From an uncultured Mailhella sp. (GTDB taxonomy: Bacteria > Desulfobacterota > Desulfovibrionia > Desulfovibrionales > Desulfovibrionaceae), in assembly GCA_910579055.1 (NCBI GenBank), contig CAJTSU010000074.1:1-16722 (forward strand): a DNA stretch of 16,722 nucleotides, written 5' to 3'. This document shows positions 7,126-14,827 of this stretch, piece after piece (the stretch's first letter is position 1; every line of letters begins with the position of its first letter). Under the pieces are notes generated by a model. The model ran no database searches, was not told where the DNA came from, and worked only from the letters and a program-made list of their open reading frames with translations. Position numbers and translations under genes: made by a program.

Positions 7126-8538
7126 ATGCGAGAACTGTTCCGGGCGCTTCCCTCGGTGGACGCCTGCCTGAACGCCATGGACGGCGTATTGCTGGAACTG
7201 GACGCACCGCACGCGCGGAGCCGTGAACTGATCAACCGTTTTCTGGATCGCTGCCGGGCCGAGATCAAGTCCGGTACGCTTTGCGACCTTTCCCAACTGG
7301 ACGCGGCCCGCCTGATGCCCCGGCTGGAGGCATTTTTGCGCAAGGGACTACGCCCTGTGCTGCGCCGGGTGCTCAACGCCACGGGGGTGGTCATCCATAC
7401 AAACCTCGGCAGATCGGTCATGGCCCAACAGGCCATTGACGCGGCGGTAATGGCCGCCGGAGGCTACTGCAATCTGGAATACGACCTGGAAAAAGGCACG
7501 CGCGGCAGCCGGCACAGCCTGGTGGACAAACTGATCTGCTCGCTCACCGGAGCCGAGGCCGCGCTGGTGGTGAACAATAACGCGGCTGCGGTGCTGCTGG
7601 TTCTGGATACGCTGTGCAAGGGTGGAGAAGTTGTGGTATCGCGTGGGCAGTTGGTGGAAATCGGCGGGAGTTTCCGCATTCCCGACGTTATGGCCCGCAG
7701 TGGAGCAACGCTGTGCGAAGTGGGCACCACCAACCGAACCCACCTCACCGACTACGCCGCGGCTATTAAAGAAAATACCCGTGCCCTGATGCGGGTACAT
7801 ACGTCTAATTATCGCGTTATCGGCTTTCATGCCGACGTTCCGCCGGAAGACATGGCCCGCCTTGCCCATGAGCACGATCTCCCCTTGCTGGAGGATTTGG
7901 GAAGTGGAAGCCTGCTGGATTTCTCCGCCTGGGGGCTTCCCGGCGAACCCACGGCCCGACAGGTTGTCGAGGCCGGGGCGGATGTGGTGACGTTTTCCGG
8001 CGACAAGGTGCTGGGCGGACCGCAGGCGGGGATCATCGCGGGCAAAGCCCGTTTTATTGATGCCATGCGCCATAATCAGCTTCTGCGTGCACTGCGCTGC
8101 GATAAAATGACCCTGGCCGCATTGGAAGCGACCTTGCGTCTGTATCTCGACCCACGCAAGGCATTAGCTTCTGTGCCCACGCCGCACCGCATGACCATGC
8201 CGCCCGCCGATCTGAAGCGACGTGCGGAAAAACTGCGCCGCGCACTGCGCCGCGCACTGCCCCAGGGTCACGCGGAACTAACCCTGATGGCCGGGGCCTC
8301 ACGAGTCGGGGGCGGCTCCTTTCCTGAATGCGATCTGCCCACCACGCTGGTACGCGTCCTGCCTCTGAGTTGCCCGGTGGAAGAAGTGCGCGCCCGCTTG
8401 CTGCACACTGACCCGCCGCTGGTGGCGCGCGTGGAAAACGACGCCCTGCTGCTCGATCCCCGCACACTCGAAGATCACGAATTTCCAGCTCTGGCCCGTG
8501 TGCTGACCAAGGCATTGGATGAGGCCGTGGAGCGTTAA
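7126..8538 (+). CDS. selA: L-seryl-tRNA(Sec) selenium transferase
   Basis: PLP enzyme that converts seryl-tRNA(Sec) to selenocysteinyl-tRNA(Sec) using selenophosphate. 470 residues, typical for bacterial SelA. The N-terminal helical domain is followed by RRVLNATGVVIHTNLGRS, the GSRH segment, NNNAAAVLL, and SGDKVLGGPQAG with the PLP lysine at K294. The start ATG has GGGAGG 5 bases upstream. The gene starts 24 bases after folC and is followed 26 bases later by the aminopeptidase gene. It contains a 12-bp tandem duplication at 8233-8256 that encodes LRRALRRAL without breaking the frame. Its presence means the organism probably makes selenoproteins (for example formate dehydrogenase or a [NiFeSe] hydrogenase); none is encoded here, and no selB or tRNA-Sec is in the window. 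Confidence 0.97.
   Translation: MRELFRALPSVDACLNAMDGVLLELDAPHARSRELINRFLDRCRAEIKSGTLCDLSQLDAARLMPRLEAFLRKGLRPVLRRVLNATGVVIHTNLGRSVMAQQAIDAAVMAAGGYCNLEYDLEKGTRGSRHSLVDKLICSLTGAEAALVVNNNAAAVLLVLDTLCKGGEVVVSRGQLVEIGGSFRIPDVMARSGATLCEVGTTNRTHLTDYAAAIKENTRALMRVHTSNYRVIGFHADVPPEDMARLAHEHDLPLLEDLGSGSLLDFSAWGLPGEPTARQVVEAGADVVTFSGDKVLGGPQAGIIAGKARFIDAMRHNQLLRALRCDKMTLAALEATLRLYLDPRKALASVPTPHRMTMPPADLKRRAEKLRRALRRALPQGHAELTLMAGASRVGGGSFPECDLPTTLVRVLPLSCPVEEVRARLLHTDPPLVARVENDALLLDPRTLEDHEFPALARVLTKALDEAVER
8233..8260 (+). repeat. 12-bp tandem duplication inside selA
   Basis: CTGCGCCGCGCA occurs twice in a row (8233-8244, 8245-8256) and continues CTGC. It is in frame and adds one Leu-Arg-Arg-Ala unit to a helical, solvent-exposed-looking stretch. 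Confidence 0.9.
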
Positions 8539-8564
8539 ACCCTCACGATACAAAGGATACTCCG

Positions 8565-9956
8565 ATGAAAGAACTTGCCCATAAAAACCGTTCGGCCTGG
8601 GAAGTTTACGCTTCCGCGAAAGAACGCAAGGCCATGCGTTCCCTGGCCGAGAACTATGTGGATTTCATCTCGCGCTGCAAGACGGAGCGGGAAACCATCT
8701 CTTATGTTGAAGAACGCCTGCGTACCGCGGGACTCAAACCCGGCATGGGGGAAAGCGGCGGCTTCCAGACCCTGTATGGCAAGGCTCTGTTCGCCGTGCG
8801 CCGGGGCAAGCGCCCTTTGTCGGAAGGTGTACGCCTGATCAGCGCCCATGCCGACAGCCCCCGGCTGGATCTCAAGCAGCGCCCGCTGACCGAGCAGGTC
8901 GGTGTGGGACAGGCCAAAACGCACTATTACGGCGGCATTCACAAATATCAATGGCTGGCCCGCCCCCTCGCGCTGCATGGGGTCATCGTACGCGACAACG
9001 GCAAAAGCATCCCCGTTGTTCTTGGAGAAAAACCGGGTGAAGCGGTGTTCACCATCGCGGATCTCTTGCCCCACCTGGCCAAGGGCTTGTCCGGCAAAAC
9101 CGTGGGAGACGCCTTTGAGGCGGAAAAACTGAATCTGATTATGGGGCACGAACCGCTTGCTCCGACAAAGCCCAAGAAGGGCGAAAAAGAAGCGGAAAAA
9201 GAACGTGAACCAGTCAAGGCGCACCTGCTGGAACTGTTGCACAAGGCCTACGGCATCCGCGAAGACGACCTGCTCTCCGCCGAACTTCAGGCAGTCCCCG
9301 CCGGCCCGGCATCCTTTGTCGGTCTGGATGAGGGGCTGATCGGCGGTTACGGACAGGATGACCGCATCTGTGTATTCACCGCGCTGGAAGCCTTTCTGGC
9401 GGTAGAAACGCCTGAACACGCCACCTGCCTGATCTTCTGGGATAAAGAAGAAATTGGATCGGACGGCGCGACCGGGGCAAGCTCCCGCTTTTTTGAATAC
9501 TGCGTGCAGGACATGATTGCCGCGTGGGAAGCGCAGACCACGTTCCGGGCCGTCATGCTTGCCACCAGAGCGCTTTCCGGCGACGTGCACGCGGCGGTGG
9601 ATCCTGATTGGCAAGACCTGCATGAAAAACTCAATTCCGCGTTCATCGGCCATGGTCCCTGTTTCTGCAAGTTCACCGGCTCGCGCGGCAAGTACGGGGC
9701 CAACGATGCCAACCCCGAGTATATCGGCTGGCTGCGCGGCATACTGGACAAGCGCGAAATCCCCTGGCAAATGGCGGAACTCGGCAAAGTGGATGCGGGC
9801 GGAGGCGGCACTGTCGCCCTGTTCCTGGCGGCCTACGGCATGAGCGTCATCGACATGGGCCCCGCCCTGCTGGGCATGCACAGCCCCTTTGAGCTTTCGT
9901 CCACGGCGGATCTGTATGCGACCAAACTGGCCTATCAGACCTTCCTGGAGAATTAA
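8565..9956 (+). CDS. M18 family metalloaminopeptidase (aspartyl aminopeptidase-like)
   Basis: 463-residue cytosolic two-metal aminopeptidase that removes N-terminal residues from peptides. The M18 ligands are visible: SAHADSPRLD (H95, D97), the bridging Asp in GQDDR (D265 or D266), WDKEEIGSD (E295, E296), the DVHAAVDP segment and the final ligand in GMHSPFE (H439). A Lys/Glu-rich insert at about 203-220 lies before the dimerisation part and looks like a surface loop. The start ATG has AAAGGA 7 bases upstream. Last gene of the hyp-folC-selA operon. Its TAA stop lies in the left copy of a direct repeat that flanks the MITE-like element. The subfamily and substrate (Asp/Glu or broad) cannot be told from sequence alone. 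Confidence 0.93.
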   Translation: MKELAHKNRSAWEVYASAKERKAMRSLAENYVDFISRCKTERETISYVEERLRTAGLKPGMGESGGFQTLYGKALFAVRRGKRPLSEGVRLISAHADSPRLDLKQRPLTEQVGVGQAKTHYYGGIHKYQWLARPLALHGVIVRDNGKSIPVVLGEKPGEAVFTIADLLPHLAKGLSGKTVGDAFEAEKLNLIMGHEPLAPTKPKKGEKEAEKEREPVKAHLLELLHKAYGIREDDLLSAELQAVPAGPASFVGLDEGLIGGYGQDDRICVFTALEAFLAVETPEHATCLIFWDKEEIGSDGATGASSRFFEYCVQDMIAAWEAQTTFRAVMLATRALSGDVHAAVDPDWQDLHEKLNSAFIGHGPCFCKFTGSRGKYGANDANPEYIGWLRGILDKREIPWQMAELGKVDAGGGGTVALFLAAYGMSVIDMGPALLGMHSPFELSSTADLYATKLAYQTFLEN

Positions 9957-9973
9957 AGCATTTTGATTTCAAC

Positions 9974-9997
9974 GGCTCTGTTGTAGAACCGTGTTGA
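9974..9997 (+). repeat. Left terminal inverted repeat
   Basis: Begins GGCTCTGTTGTAGAA and ends GTGTTGA. It matches the reverse complement of 10148-10171 except for two central bases (CC versus TA). Confidence 0.85.
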
Positions 9998-10147
9998 TGG
10001 CGTTGCGCGGAGCGTATGGTTTTGCTCCGGCACGGGCGGTAATATTCATTACCGCAACGGCATGTATCCACGGCCGGCTCGCTTGCGCCTTCGGCTCGGC
10101 CTCCATACGCCGCTAACGCGGCGCGCCCCCGGCGGTCAAGGTTATTT

Positions 10148-10171
10148 TCAACACTATTCTACAACAGAGCC
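10148..10171 (-). repeat. Right terminal inverted repeat
   Basis: Reverse-complement partner of 9974-9997 (22 of 24 bases). It is followed directly by TAAAGCATT, which repeats a sequence found just left of the element. Confidence 0.85.
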
Positions 10172-10321
10172 TAAAGCATTCTGTTTTTGTACCAAGCTTA
10201 AATACCAACGGATTCTGTGGATTCAAGGCCGCAATGTGGTCTTGGCTGGTAAGCTTCCCACAAGCGACCGTTCTATCATACCCCGCCGCATGTGCCATGT
10301 TTCGGCAATGGACATCAACTC

Positions 10322-11809
10322 TTACAGCACTGTCTGCCTGATAAGGGCCTTGCGTTCCCGCTTATAACTGAAAAACGGATTAAGATCCGTATCACCGAAC
10401 AGGTAATTCAAAAGGGCCTGCATGGCGGCATCGCCCTTATGGGTATCACCGCGCAGATTGTGGTAAAGGGCCAGATAGCGCAGGGCCGCACCCTCCATGC
10501 CGGGCAGAGCGCGAGCGTTTTCAAGAGCGGCGAGGCAGTCAGGCAAGGAAAGGCATCCCGGCAGGCCCTGTTCTATGTTCCCGCGCCTGTCAGGAAAAGA
10601 AGGAGGCAGGCTCTCAATAAGTTGTGTGCGCGTCAGCAGTGAAAAAGCCGCATGATTGAAACGCTTGTATGGACTCTCCGGGTATGCGTCCAAAGCGGCA
10701 AGACCTTCGGCGCAAAACTTTCTGAGCAGCGTCAGAGCTTCCAGCGTATTGCCGTTCTTCACCTCGACACTGCGCAACAGCTCCCGATCGATGAGCTTGT
10801 CATACAGGTCATCCGTGCTTGCGATGGAGTCTGCAAGTTGCTCGCGGCTTTCCTTAAGCAGGCCGGGGGGGAGCGTCAGCACCCTGTCCCAGGTATGCTC
10901 CATAACATCCAGGTAGATATGGAAGTGCTGCTCCGCAGGAGGCAGAGATGCCAGCGCGTGCTTCCAGTCTTCTTCCCAAAAAACGCTTCTCGCCAGCAGG
11001 TTTCGAAAAAAGCTGGTATTTTCATGGAGATATGTTCGGCTGAAGCCAACATCACCGAAACGCGCCTTACGGGCTTGACGCCAGTCCGTAAAGGGCTTGA
11101 ACCAGTGCCTGACAAGCGGGTATTGCTCTTCAAAAGCTTCCAGTTCTGCATCCTCCTCTCCATACTCATGGAAAAGATGCGCTTCTTCGGCCGCAATGGA
11201 GAAGACGGCATCATGCCCGCACAGATCTCGCAAGGCAAGGATGCGCGGAGCGACGTCAGGAGGATATACATTTTGTTCATGGTAGAGCATCAATGGGAAA
11301 AGCGCGTACCAGTAAGCCAGCACATCTATGGCAAGCGCATCGCCGGGATTGTTTTCCAGACGTCGGGCCGCCAGAGGCATGATCTGTTCGCCGATTTCCA
11401 GAGCGGGCATGTCGCGCAACCGCACATCGGCTGAAGCAGGTAATATGCCGGCCTGCAACAGGCGCTGCCAGAGGGGTGAACTTGCCGTTACAAGGCAGTC
11501 GCCTGTTTTTCTATTATAGCTGAGGTTGTCTGTGACAACAGAAATACCGGGAAACCCTGAATCTGTCACCTCGATCACATATTTTTGCGCATCTGCGGGC
11601 AGATGATGCAGCGGAATCCTGCGCAGGTAATTAAGTTTTTTCAGATCTTCTTCCGCTTGAAAAAGAGAGGGGTCACAATCGAAGCCGCTTTTGGCCTCAA
11701 TGATATAGAGGCCATGACAGATGCTCTCCCGTTCGGGATGGAGTGGCGCTTCCTGTGCAAGCAGGGCAATGGACATGCCTATCAGGCTTTCCATCCAGTA
11801 CATGGACAT
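10322..11809 (-). CDS. Hypothetical protein of 495 residues, no recognised domain
   Basis: I do not recognise this protein. It is a credible gene because it has a strong AAGGAGG 8 bases before its ATG and reads open for nearly 1.5 kb with a normal protein composition. The N-terminal 30 residues contain only a short weakly hydrophobic stretch. About residues 30-130 look alpha/beta; the rest looks helical with many Leu, Ala and aromatic residues (for example FHIYLDVMEHTWDRV), possibly a repeat-like solenoid. It is rich in Glu, His and Trp. No membrane segment or catalytic motif is evident. The next gene upstream on its strand (the kinase) ends 211 bases away, so it probably has its own promoter, though none is obvious. 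It ends next to the MITE-like element. The plus-strand open frame opposite it is not credible. Confidence 0.7.
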   Translation of the reverse strand: MSMYWMESLIGMSIALLAQEAPLHPERESICHGLYIIEAKSGFDCDPSLFQAEEDLKKLNYLRRIPLHHLPADAQKYVIEVTDSGFPGISVVTDNLSYNRKTGDCLVTASSPLWQRLLQAGILPASADVRLRDMPALEIGEQIMPLAARRLENNPGDALAIDVLAYWYALFPLMLYHEQNVYPPDVAPRILALRDLCGHDAVFSIAAEEAHLFHEYGEEDAELEAFEEQYPLVRHWFKPFTDWRQARKARFGDVGFSRTYLHENTSFFRNLLARSVFWEEDWKHALASLPPAEQHFHIYLDVMEHTWDRVLTLPPGLLKESREQLADSIASTDDLYDKLIDRELLRSVEVKNGNTLEALTLLRKFCAEGLAALDAYPESPYKRFNHAAFSLLTRTQLIESLPPSFPDRRGNIEQGLPGCLSLPDCLAALENARALPGMEGAALRYLALYHNLRGDTHKGDAAMQALLNYLFGDTDLNPFFSYKRERKALIRQTVL

Positions 11810-12020
11810 ACGATTTTCCTCCTTGAGATCATGGGCGGCGCGGCGCCCTTAGCCGTCAGCGCAAAACACTTTACGGATAAAGGGGCAGAAATGAGTCTCG
11901 TTTTACCCTGCTCCTCGAGCATTTTGAAGTCAACATGCCCTCATTCCGGGATCAGGCTGTATCAGCCTTCAGACCTTACAATCCAGGCGCGCACTGTCCC
12001 GCTTTCAGTGTGAAAAAGCT

Positions 12021-13409
12021 TTAACGGCGCCGTCCAAAACCTACACGAAACGCATTCCCTTCGGAGTCGGATTCGCACGAGATGCTCCACCCCATATGTT
12101 TGCAAGCACGGAGCGCCAGAGAAAGACCAAGCCCGCTGCCGGAGGATGGGTCGGAAGGGCCGCGTTCACCGCGCTCAAAAATACGCCGACGGGCCTCCTC
12201 ATCCAGCGGCGGAGCGCTGTTACGCACGCACAGGCCGTTTTCCTCCAGCTCAACCCGGACATATCCGCTCACTGTATAGCGGACGGCGTTTTCAAGCAGA
12301 TTTTTCACCATCATGGCAGAGAGTTCAGCATTTCCTGCAACGGAGACTACGTCCTCTCCGGCCGTTCTGACAAAAATCAGCTCCAGCCCTTTCCGTTCCG
12401 CCATGGGACGCCAGAAATCCAACTGCGCGGCCAGTAGTTCGTCCATGTCAAGATCGCGAATTTCCAGCCGATCGGGTCGGCGTGCCAGCACCAGCATGGT
12501 TCCGAGCGTCTCCGCCATATCCCGCCCGGTACGCTGCATACGCTCCAGTGTGGACAGAATCGCCCTCTTTCGAGCGGGAGGTATGCCTTCCGCATCCCGC
12601 GTGAAATCTTCCAGTATTTCCACTCCACTGCGCAGTACGGTAAGCGGTGTGCGCAGCTCATGGCTGACATCCCCTGTAAATGCCTGTTCACGGGCCAGAT
12701 AGTCGCTCAATTCCGCTTCACGACGAGCAAAGGCCCTGGCAAGAAAACCCAGCTCGTCCTTCCTGCGACACAGGGGAGAAGCGGAAACCGGCTCTCCCTC
12801 CCGCACGCGGCGAGCCAGCGCGAGCAGAGGCGAAGTCAACTGACGGCTCAATACCGCGCCGAACGCCAGTGACAGCACGACGCAGAACAGAGAAAACACG
12901 CCGAATACCCGCCCCATAATGGCCCCCGCCTGCTCGAAGTCTTCAATCCTGCCCTCGATAACGTAAAGGTCGGCGTCATCCGTGGCAAAGGAAAGCGCGT
13001 AATGATCGCCGGCAATGCGGGTCAACTGATATCGCTCCGGCGTATACGGGCGATAGGGAAGAGGAACATCCGCATCCTTGTAGAGTCGAACACCCATGGC
13101 GGAAGCCAGCTTATCACCGAAATGCGCGTCATGTTCCGCTCCATCCGGCCCGGAGAACTGCCGTGCATCCTGCTCCGAGGCAATGAGCATGCGCAGCACG
13201 GGTTCCATATGCCACTGCACCAGGCGAGAACTGACGGCATCATATACGGCATACAGCACACCGCCGAATATTCCCCCGCAAAGCAAAGCCAGCAGAAAAA
13301 AGGCGACAACCACCCTTCGCCGTATGGAGCCGCCGTTTTCAGCTTCTTCAGCGTGCAGCAATTCAGGGAGATCCGCCCACCCGTGCAACGGCACGTCAAT
13401 TCTGGACAT
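12021..13409 (-). CDS. Membrane sensor histidine kinase
   Basis: 462-residue two-component sensor. TM1 is at about 33-56, a periplasmic sensing region at about 57-164, TM2 at about 166-187, and a HAMP linker at 188-236. The HisKA phosphoacceptor is H250 in FTGDVSHELRTPL, followed by a HATPase_c domain with N-box NLLENAVRYT and G2 box GSGLGLSL. The G1 box is degenerate (VRNSAPPL, Asn where Asp is usual), a variant I believe occurs in other kinases. It phosphorylates the response regulator whose gene overlaps its start by 14 bases. GGAAG upstream of the ATG lies inside that gene. The signal cannot be told: the periplasmic part has no recognised sensor motif. Confidence 0.95.
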   Translation of the reverse strand: MSRIDVPLHGWADLPELLHAEEAENGGSIRRRVVVAFFLLALLCGGIFGGVLYAVYDAVSSRLVQWHMEPVLRMLIASEQDARQFSGPDGAEHDAHFGDKLASAMGVRLYKDADVPLPYRPYTPERYQLTRIAGDHYALSFATDDADLYVIEGRIEDFEQAGAIMGRVFGVFSLFCVVLSLAFGAVLSRQLTSPLLALARRVREGEPVSASPLCRRKDELGFLARAFARREAELSDYLAREQAFTGDVSHELRTPLTVLRSGVEILEDFTRDAEGIPPARKRAILSTLERMQRTGRDMAETLGTMLVLARRPDRLEIRDLDMDELLAAQLDFWRPMAERKGLELIFVRTAGEDVVSVAGNAELSAMMVKNLLENAVRYTVSGYVRVELEENGLCVRNSAPPLDEEARRRIFERGERGPSDPSSGSGLGLSLALRACKHMGWSISCESDSEGNAFRVGFGRRR

Positions 13410-14115
13410 TCTGTTCTTCCTTTCGGGTCAGCGCGTAGCCGACATGAGGAACCGTGCGGATCAGTGGTATGCCGAAAGGTTTGTCCAGTTCCCGCCGCAG
13501 TGAATGGATATGAATACGCAGGGCATTGCTTTCCGGCGCGGTCTCTCCCCACAGCTCCCGTTCAAGTTCTCCACGGCTGACCACGGCAGGGGCAGCGCGC
13601 AGCAGGGCATGCAGGATGGTAAATTCCGCCGGACTCAGCTTCAAAGCCTTTCCGTCGCGAGCCACACTATGTGTGGCCGGGTTCAGTTCAATGCCTTCCC
13701 ATTGCAGCACGCCGTCAGACCTCAGCCCTGCGCCGTTTCCGGCGCGCCGCACCAGTGCCCGCAGCCGGGCATCCAGCTCCTGCAAAGAAAAAGGCTTCAC
13801 CATATAGTCATCGGCACCGCTATCCAACCCTGAAATCTTGTCCTGTTCAGTATCCCGCGCAGTAAGCATCAGCACGGGGACGGAGCTTCCGTGTTCCTCC
13901 CTCAGTTTGCGGCACAACGTCACGCCGTCCATTCCCGGTAGCATGATGTCCAGCACCGCCACATCAAAGCCGCCGCTGAGCGCCAGGCGCAGGCCCTGTT
14001 TGCCGTCATACGCACAATCCAGCTCATAGCCCTTACCTTCAAGAAAGGTAAACAGATTGGCCATGATGTCTTGATTGTCTTCCACTATCAGCGCGCGGAT
14101 GGCATGTTTTCCCAT
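13396..14115 (-). CDS. OmpR/PhoB-family response regulator
   Basis: 239-residue DNA-binding regulator. The receiver domain has the acidic pair E12/D13, phosphoacceptor D56 (VLDIMLPGMDG), the LTA threonine and the MVKPF lysine. A winged-helix C-terminal domain has the helix LRIHIHSLRREL and the wing end VPHVGYAL. I chose the ATG at 14113-14115 because the receiver strand begins at once after it; the open frame upstream to 14364 is the antisense shadow of the GNAT gene. The ribosome binding site is weak (GAAGTG). It pairs with the overlapping kinase gene and follows the GNAT gene by 61 bases, so the three are probably co-transcribed. Confidence 0.95.
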   Translation of the reverse strand: MGKHAIRALIVEDNQDIMANLFTFLEGKGYELDCAYDGKQGLRLALSGGFDVAVLDIMLPGMDGVTLCRKLREEHGSSVPVLMLTARDTEQDKISGLDSGADDYMVKPFSLQELDARLRALVRRAGNGAGLRSDGVLQWEGIELNPATHSVARDGKALKLSPAEFTILHALLRAAPAVVSRGELERELWGETAPESNALRIHIHSLRRELDKPFGIPLIRTVPHVGYALTRKEEQNVQN

Positions 14116-14170
14116 ATATGTCACTTCGTTGGCGCGGCAATCTTTTACCCTGCCGCACTTTTGAAACCCC

Positions 14171-14197
14171 GCTGATTTATTCGCCGAATGAGTCAGC
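14171..14197. repeat. Second imperfect palindrome, overlapping the GNAT stop and upstream of the response regulator
   Basis: GCTGATTTATTC and GAATGAGTCAGC pair with two G-U type positions around a 3-base centre. It matches the palindrome near 14692-14717 in 21 of 26 bases. It contains the last codons and the TAA of the GNAT gene and lies about 56-82 bases before the response-regulator ATG. Confidence 0.55.
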
Positions 14198-14650
14198 TGA
14201 GTCATCCAGCCGCATGCGCAGCAGAGGCCAGGGTTTCCCCATGTCGTCCAGCGGAGTGCGTTCTGTGACGATGAAGCCCATATGCTGATAGAAGGCCAGG
14301 GCCGCCGGATTTTGTTCGTTGACGTCAAGCCTGCGGACGCCGAGTTCCCGCACGGCAAAGTCAAGCACCCGCCTTCCGTAGCCCTTGCCGCGCGCGTCGG
14401 GGTGCAGAAACAGCATTTCCAGTTTGTCAGCGTCTGTTCCCATAAAGCCGAGTTTTATGCCCTGTGTGTCCTGCAAGGCATACAGCACGGGAATTTCCCG
14501 TAGCCCCTGACGTACAAAAGGGGTAAGCATGGCGATATCTTCCTCGCGCAGGAATCCGTGCGTAGAGCGGACGGAGGAGTCCCATACGGAGAGAAGTTTC
14601 TCAAGATCGTCTTTCCGACGGGGCAAGAGAAGTTTTTGCAAATATTCCAT
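14177..14650 (-). CDS. GNAT-family N-acetyltransferase, YjaB-like
   Basis: 157-residue acetyl-CoA-dependent acetyltransferase. The acetyl-CoA pyrophosphate loop is RGKGYG (87-92). RSTHGFL at about 28-34, VNEQN with AFYQHMGF, and the C-terminal DDMGKPWPLL strongly resemble E. coli YjaB, a GNAT protein of poorly defined substrate. I chose the ATG at 14648-14650 because YjaB starts at about this point. A GTG at 14672-14674 with AGGAG 12 bases upstream would add 8 residues and remains possible. Imperfect palindromes of similar sequence lie just upstream and over its stop codon. It probably heads a unit with the response regulator and kinase, which may mean it contributes to the response controlled by them. 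Confidence 0.88.
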   Translation of the reverse strand: MEYLQKLLLPRRKDDLEKLLSVWDSSVRSTHGFLREEDIAMLTPFVRQGLREIPVLYALQDTQGIKLGFMGTDADKLEMLFLHPDARGKGYGRRVLDFAVRELGVRRLDVNEQNPAALAFYQHMGFIVTERTPLDDMGKPWPLLRMRLDDSADSFGE

Positions 14651-14692
14651 AAAAGAATTTTCCCATCCCCTCACCTGTGTTTTTTACTCCTG

Positions 14693-14717
14693 CTGATTCA
14701 TTCCACGAATAAATCAG
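14693..14717. repeat. Imperfect palindrome upstream of the GNAT gene
   Basis: CTGATTCATTC and GAATAAATCAG pair in 10 of 11 positions around a 3-base centre. A similar palindrome lies at 14171-14197. No U-tract follows on either strand, so it is more like an operator or repeat than a terminator. Confidence 0.6.
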
Positions 14718-14736
14718 TTCCATGCCAGAGAGGCAA
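14708..14736 (-). promoter_or_regulatory. Candidate sigma-70 promoter for the GNAT-regulator-kinase unit
   Basis: On the minus strand TTGCCT (14731-14736) and TTTATT (14708-14713) are separated by exactly 17 bases; each matches 4 of 6 consensus bases. The -10 element lies inside the palindrome at 14693-14717, so a repressor or the response regulator bound there could block it. Inference from sequence only. Confidence 0.35.
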
Positions 14737-14748
14737 ATGCCTCCTTGG
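14725..14748 (-). terminator. Possible terminator of the malic enzyme gene
   Basis: GAGGC and GCCTC form a perfect 5-bp stem with a 4-base loop, extended by CCA/TGG after a small internal loop. It lies about 80 bases past the malic enzyme stop. No U-tract follows, so a true intrinsic terminator is uncertain. Confidence 0.25.
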
Positions 14749-14827
14749 GAAAGGCTCGCCACTTCACTCACGTTCCCTCTTCACAACCTGCTGGCGATCT
14801 TGCTCCGCAAGCCCGCAGAAAAACGCT

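Larger units (their letters stand above)
9974..10171. mobile_element. 198-bp MITE-like element with 24-bp terminal inverted repeats
   Basis: The left end (9974-9997) and the reverse complement of the right end (10148-10171) agree in 22 of 24 bases, including a perfect outer GGCTCTGTTGTAGAA. No transposase is encoded. Inside are an 8-bp perfect hairpin (GCGGTAAT/ATTACCGC, 10036-10055), a 6-bp hairpin (CGCCGC/GCGGCG, 10108-10123) and a GCGTATGG/CCATACGC pair, so the whole element could fold back. The ends loosely resemble those of IS6-type elements (GGxxCTGTTG), which I offer only as a guess. A non-autonomous transposon derivative is the best reading. Confidence 0.6.
9957..10321. other. 365-base gene-free stretch between the aminopeptidase gene and the unknown protein
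   Basis: Two convergent genes end on either side. The left 215 bases hold the 198-bp inverted-repeat element and its flanks. The remainder (10188-10321) has no credible gene; short open frames there show no recognisable protein. AAGCTTAAATACCA near 10196 and TGGTAAGCTT near 10249 form a partial inverted pair. I see no clear terminator with a U-tract for either neighbour. Confidence 0.6.

Noticed and set aside
8535..9881. Minus-strand open frame of 448 codons
   Set aside because: Antisense shadow of the M18 aminopeptidase, which has all its metal ligands; the antisense protein is rich in Phe, Gly and Arg without any family signature.
10652..11434. Plus-strand open frame of 260 codons opposite the unknown protein
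   Set aside because: No ribosome binding site or domain. The minus-strand frame is longer, has AAGGAGG before its ATG and covers the whole region.
11928..11945. AGCATTTTGAAGTCAAC near 11929 resembling the left flank of the MITE-like element
   Set aside because: 17 bases with two mismatches are expected by chance several times in a window of this size, and no terminal inverted repeat accompanies it.
14116..14364. N-terminal extension of the response regulator
   Set aside because: Overlaps the GNAT gene in another frame and has no receiver-domain similarity; receiver proteins start near 14115.
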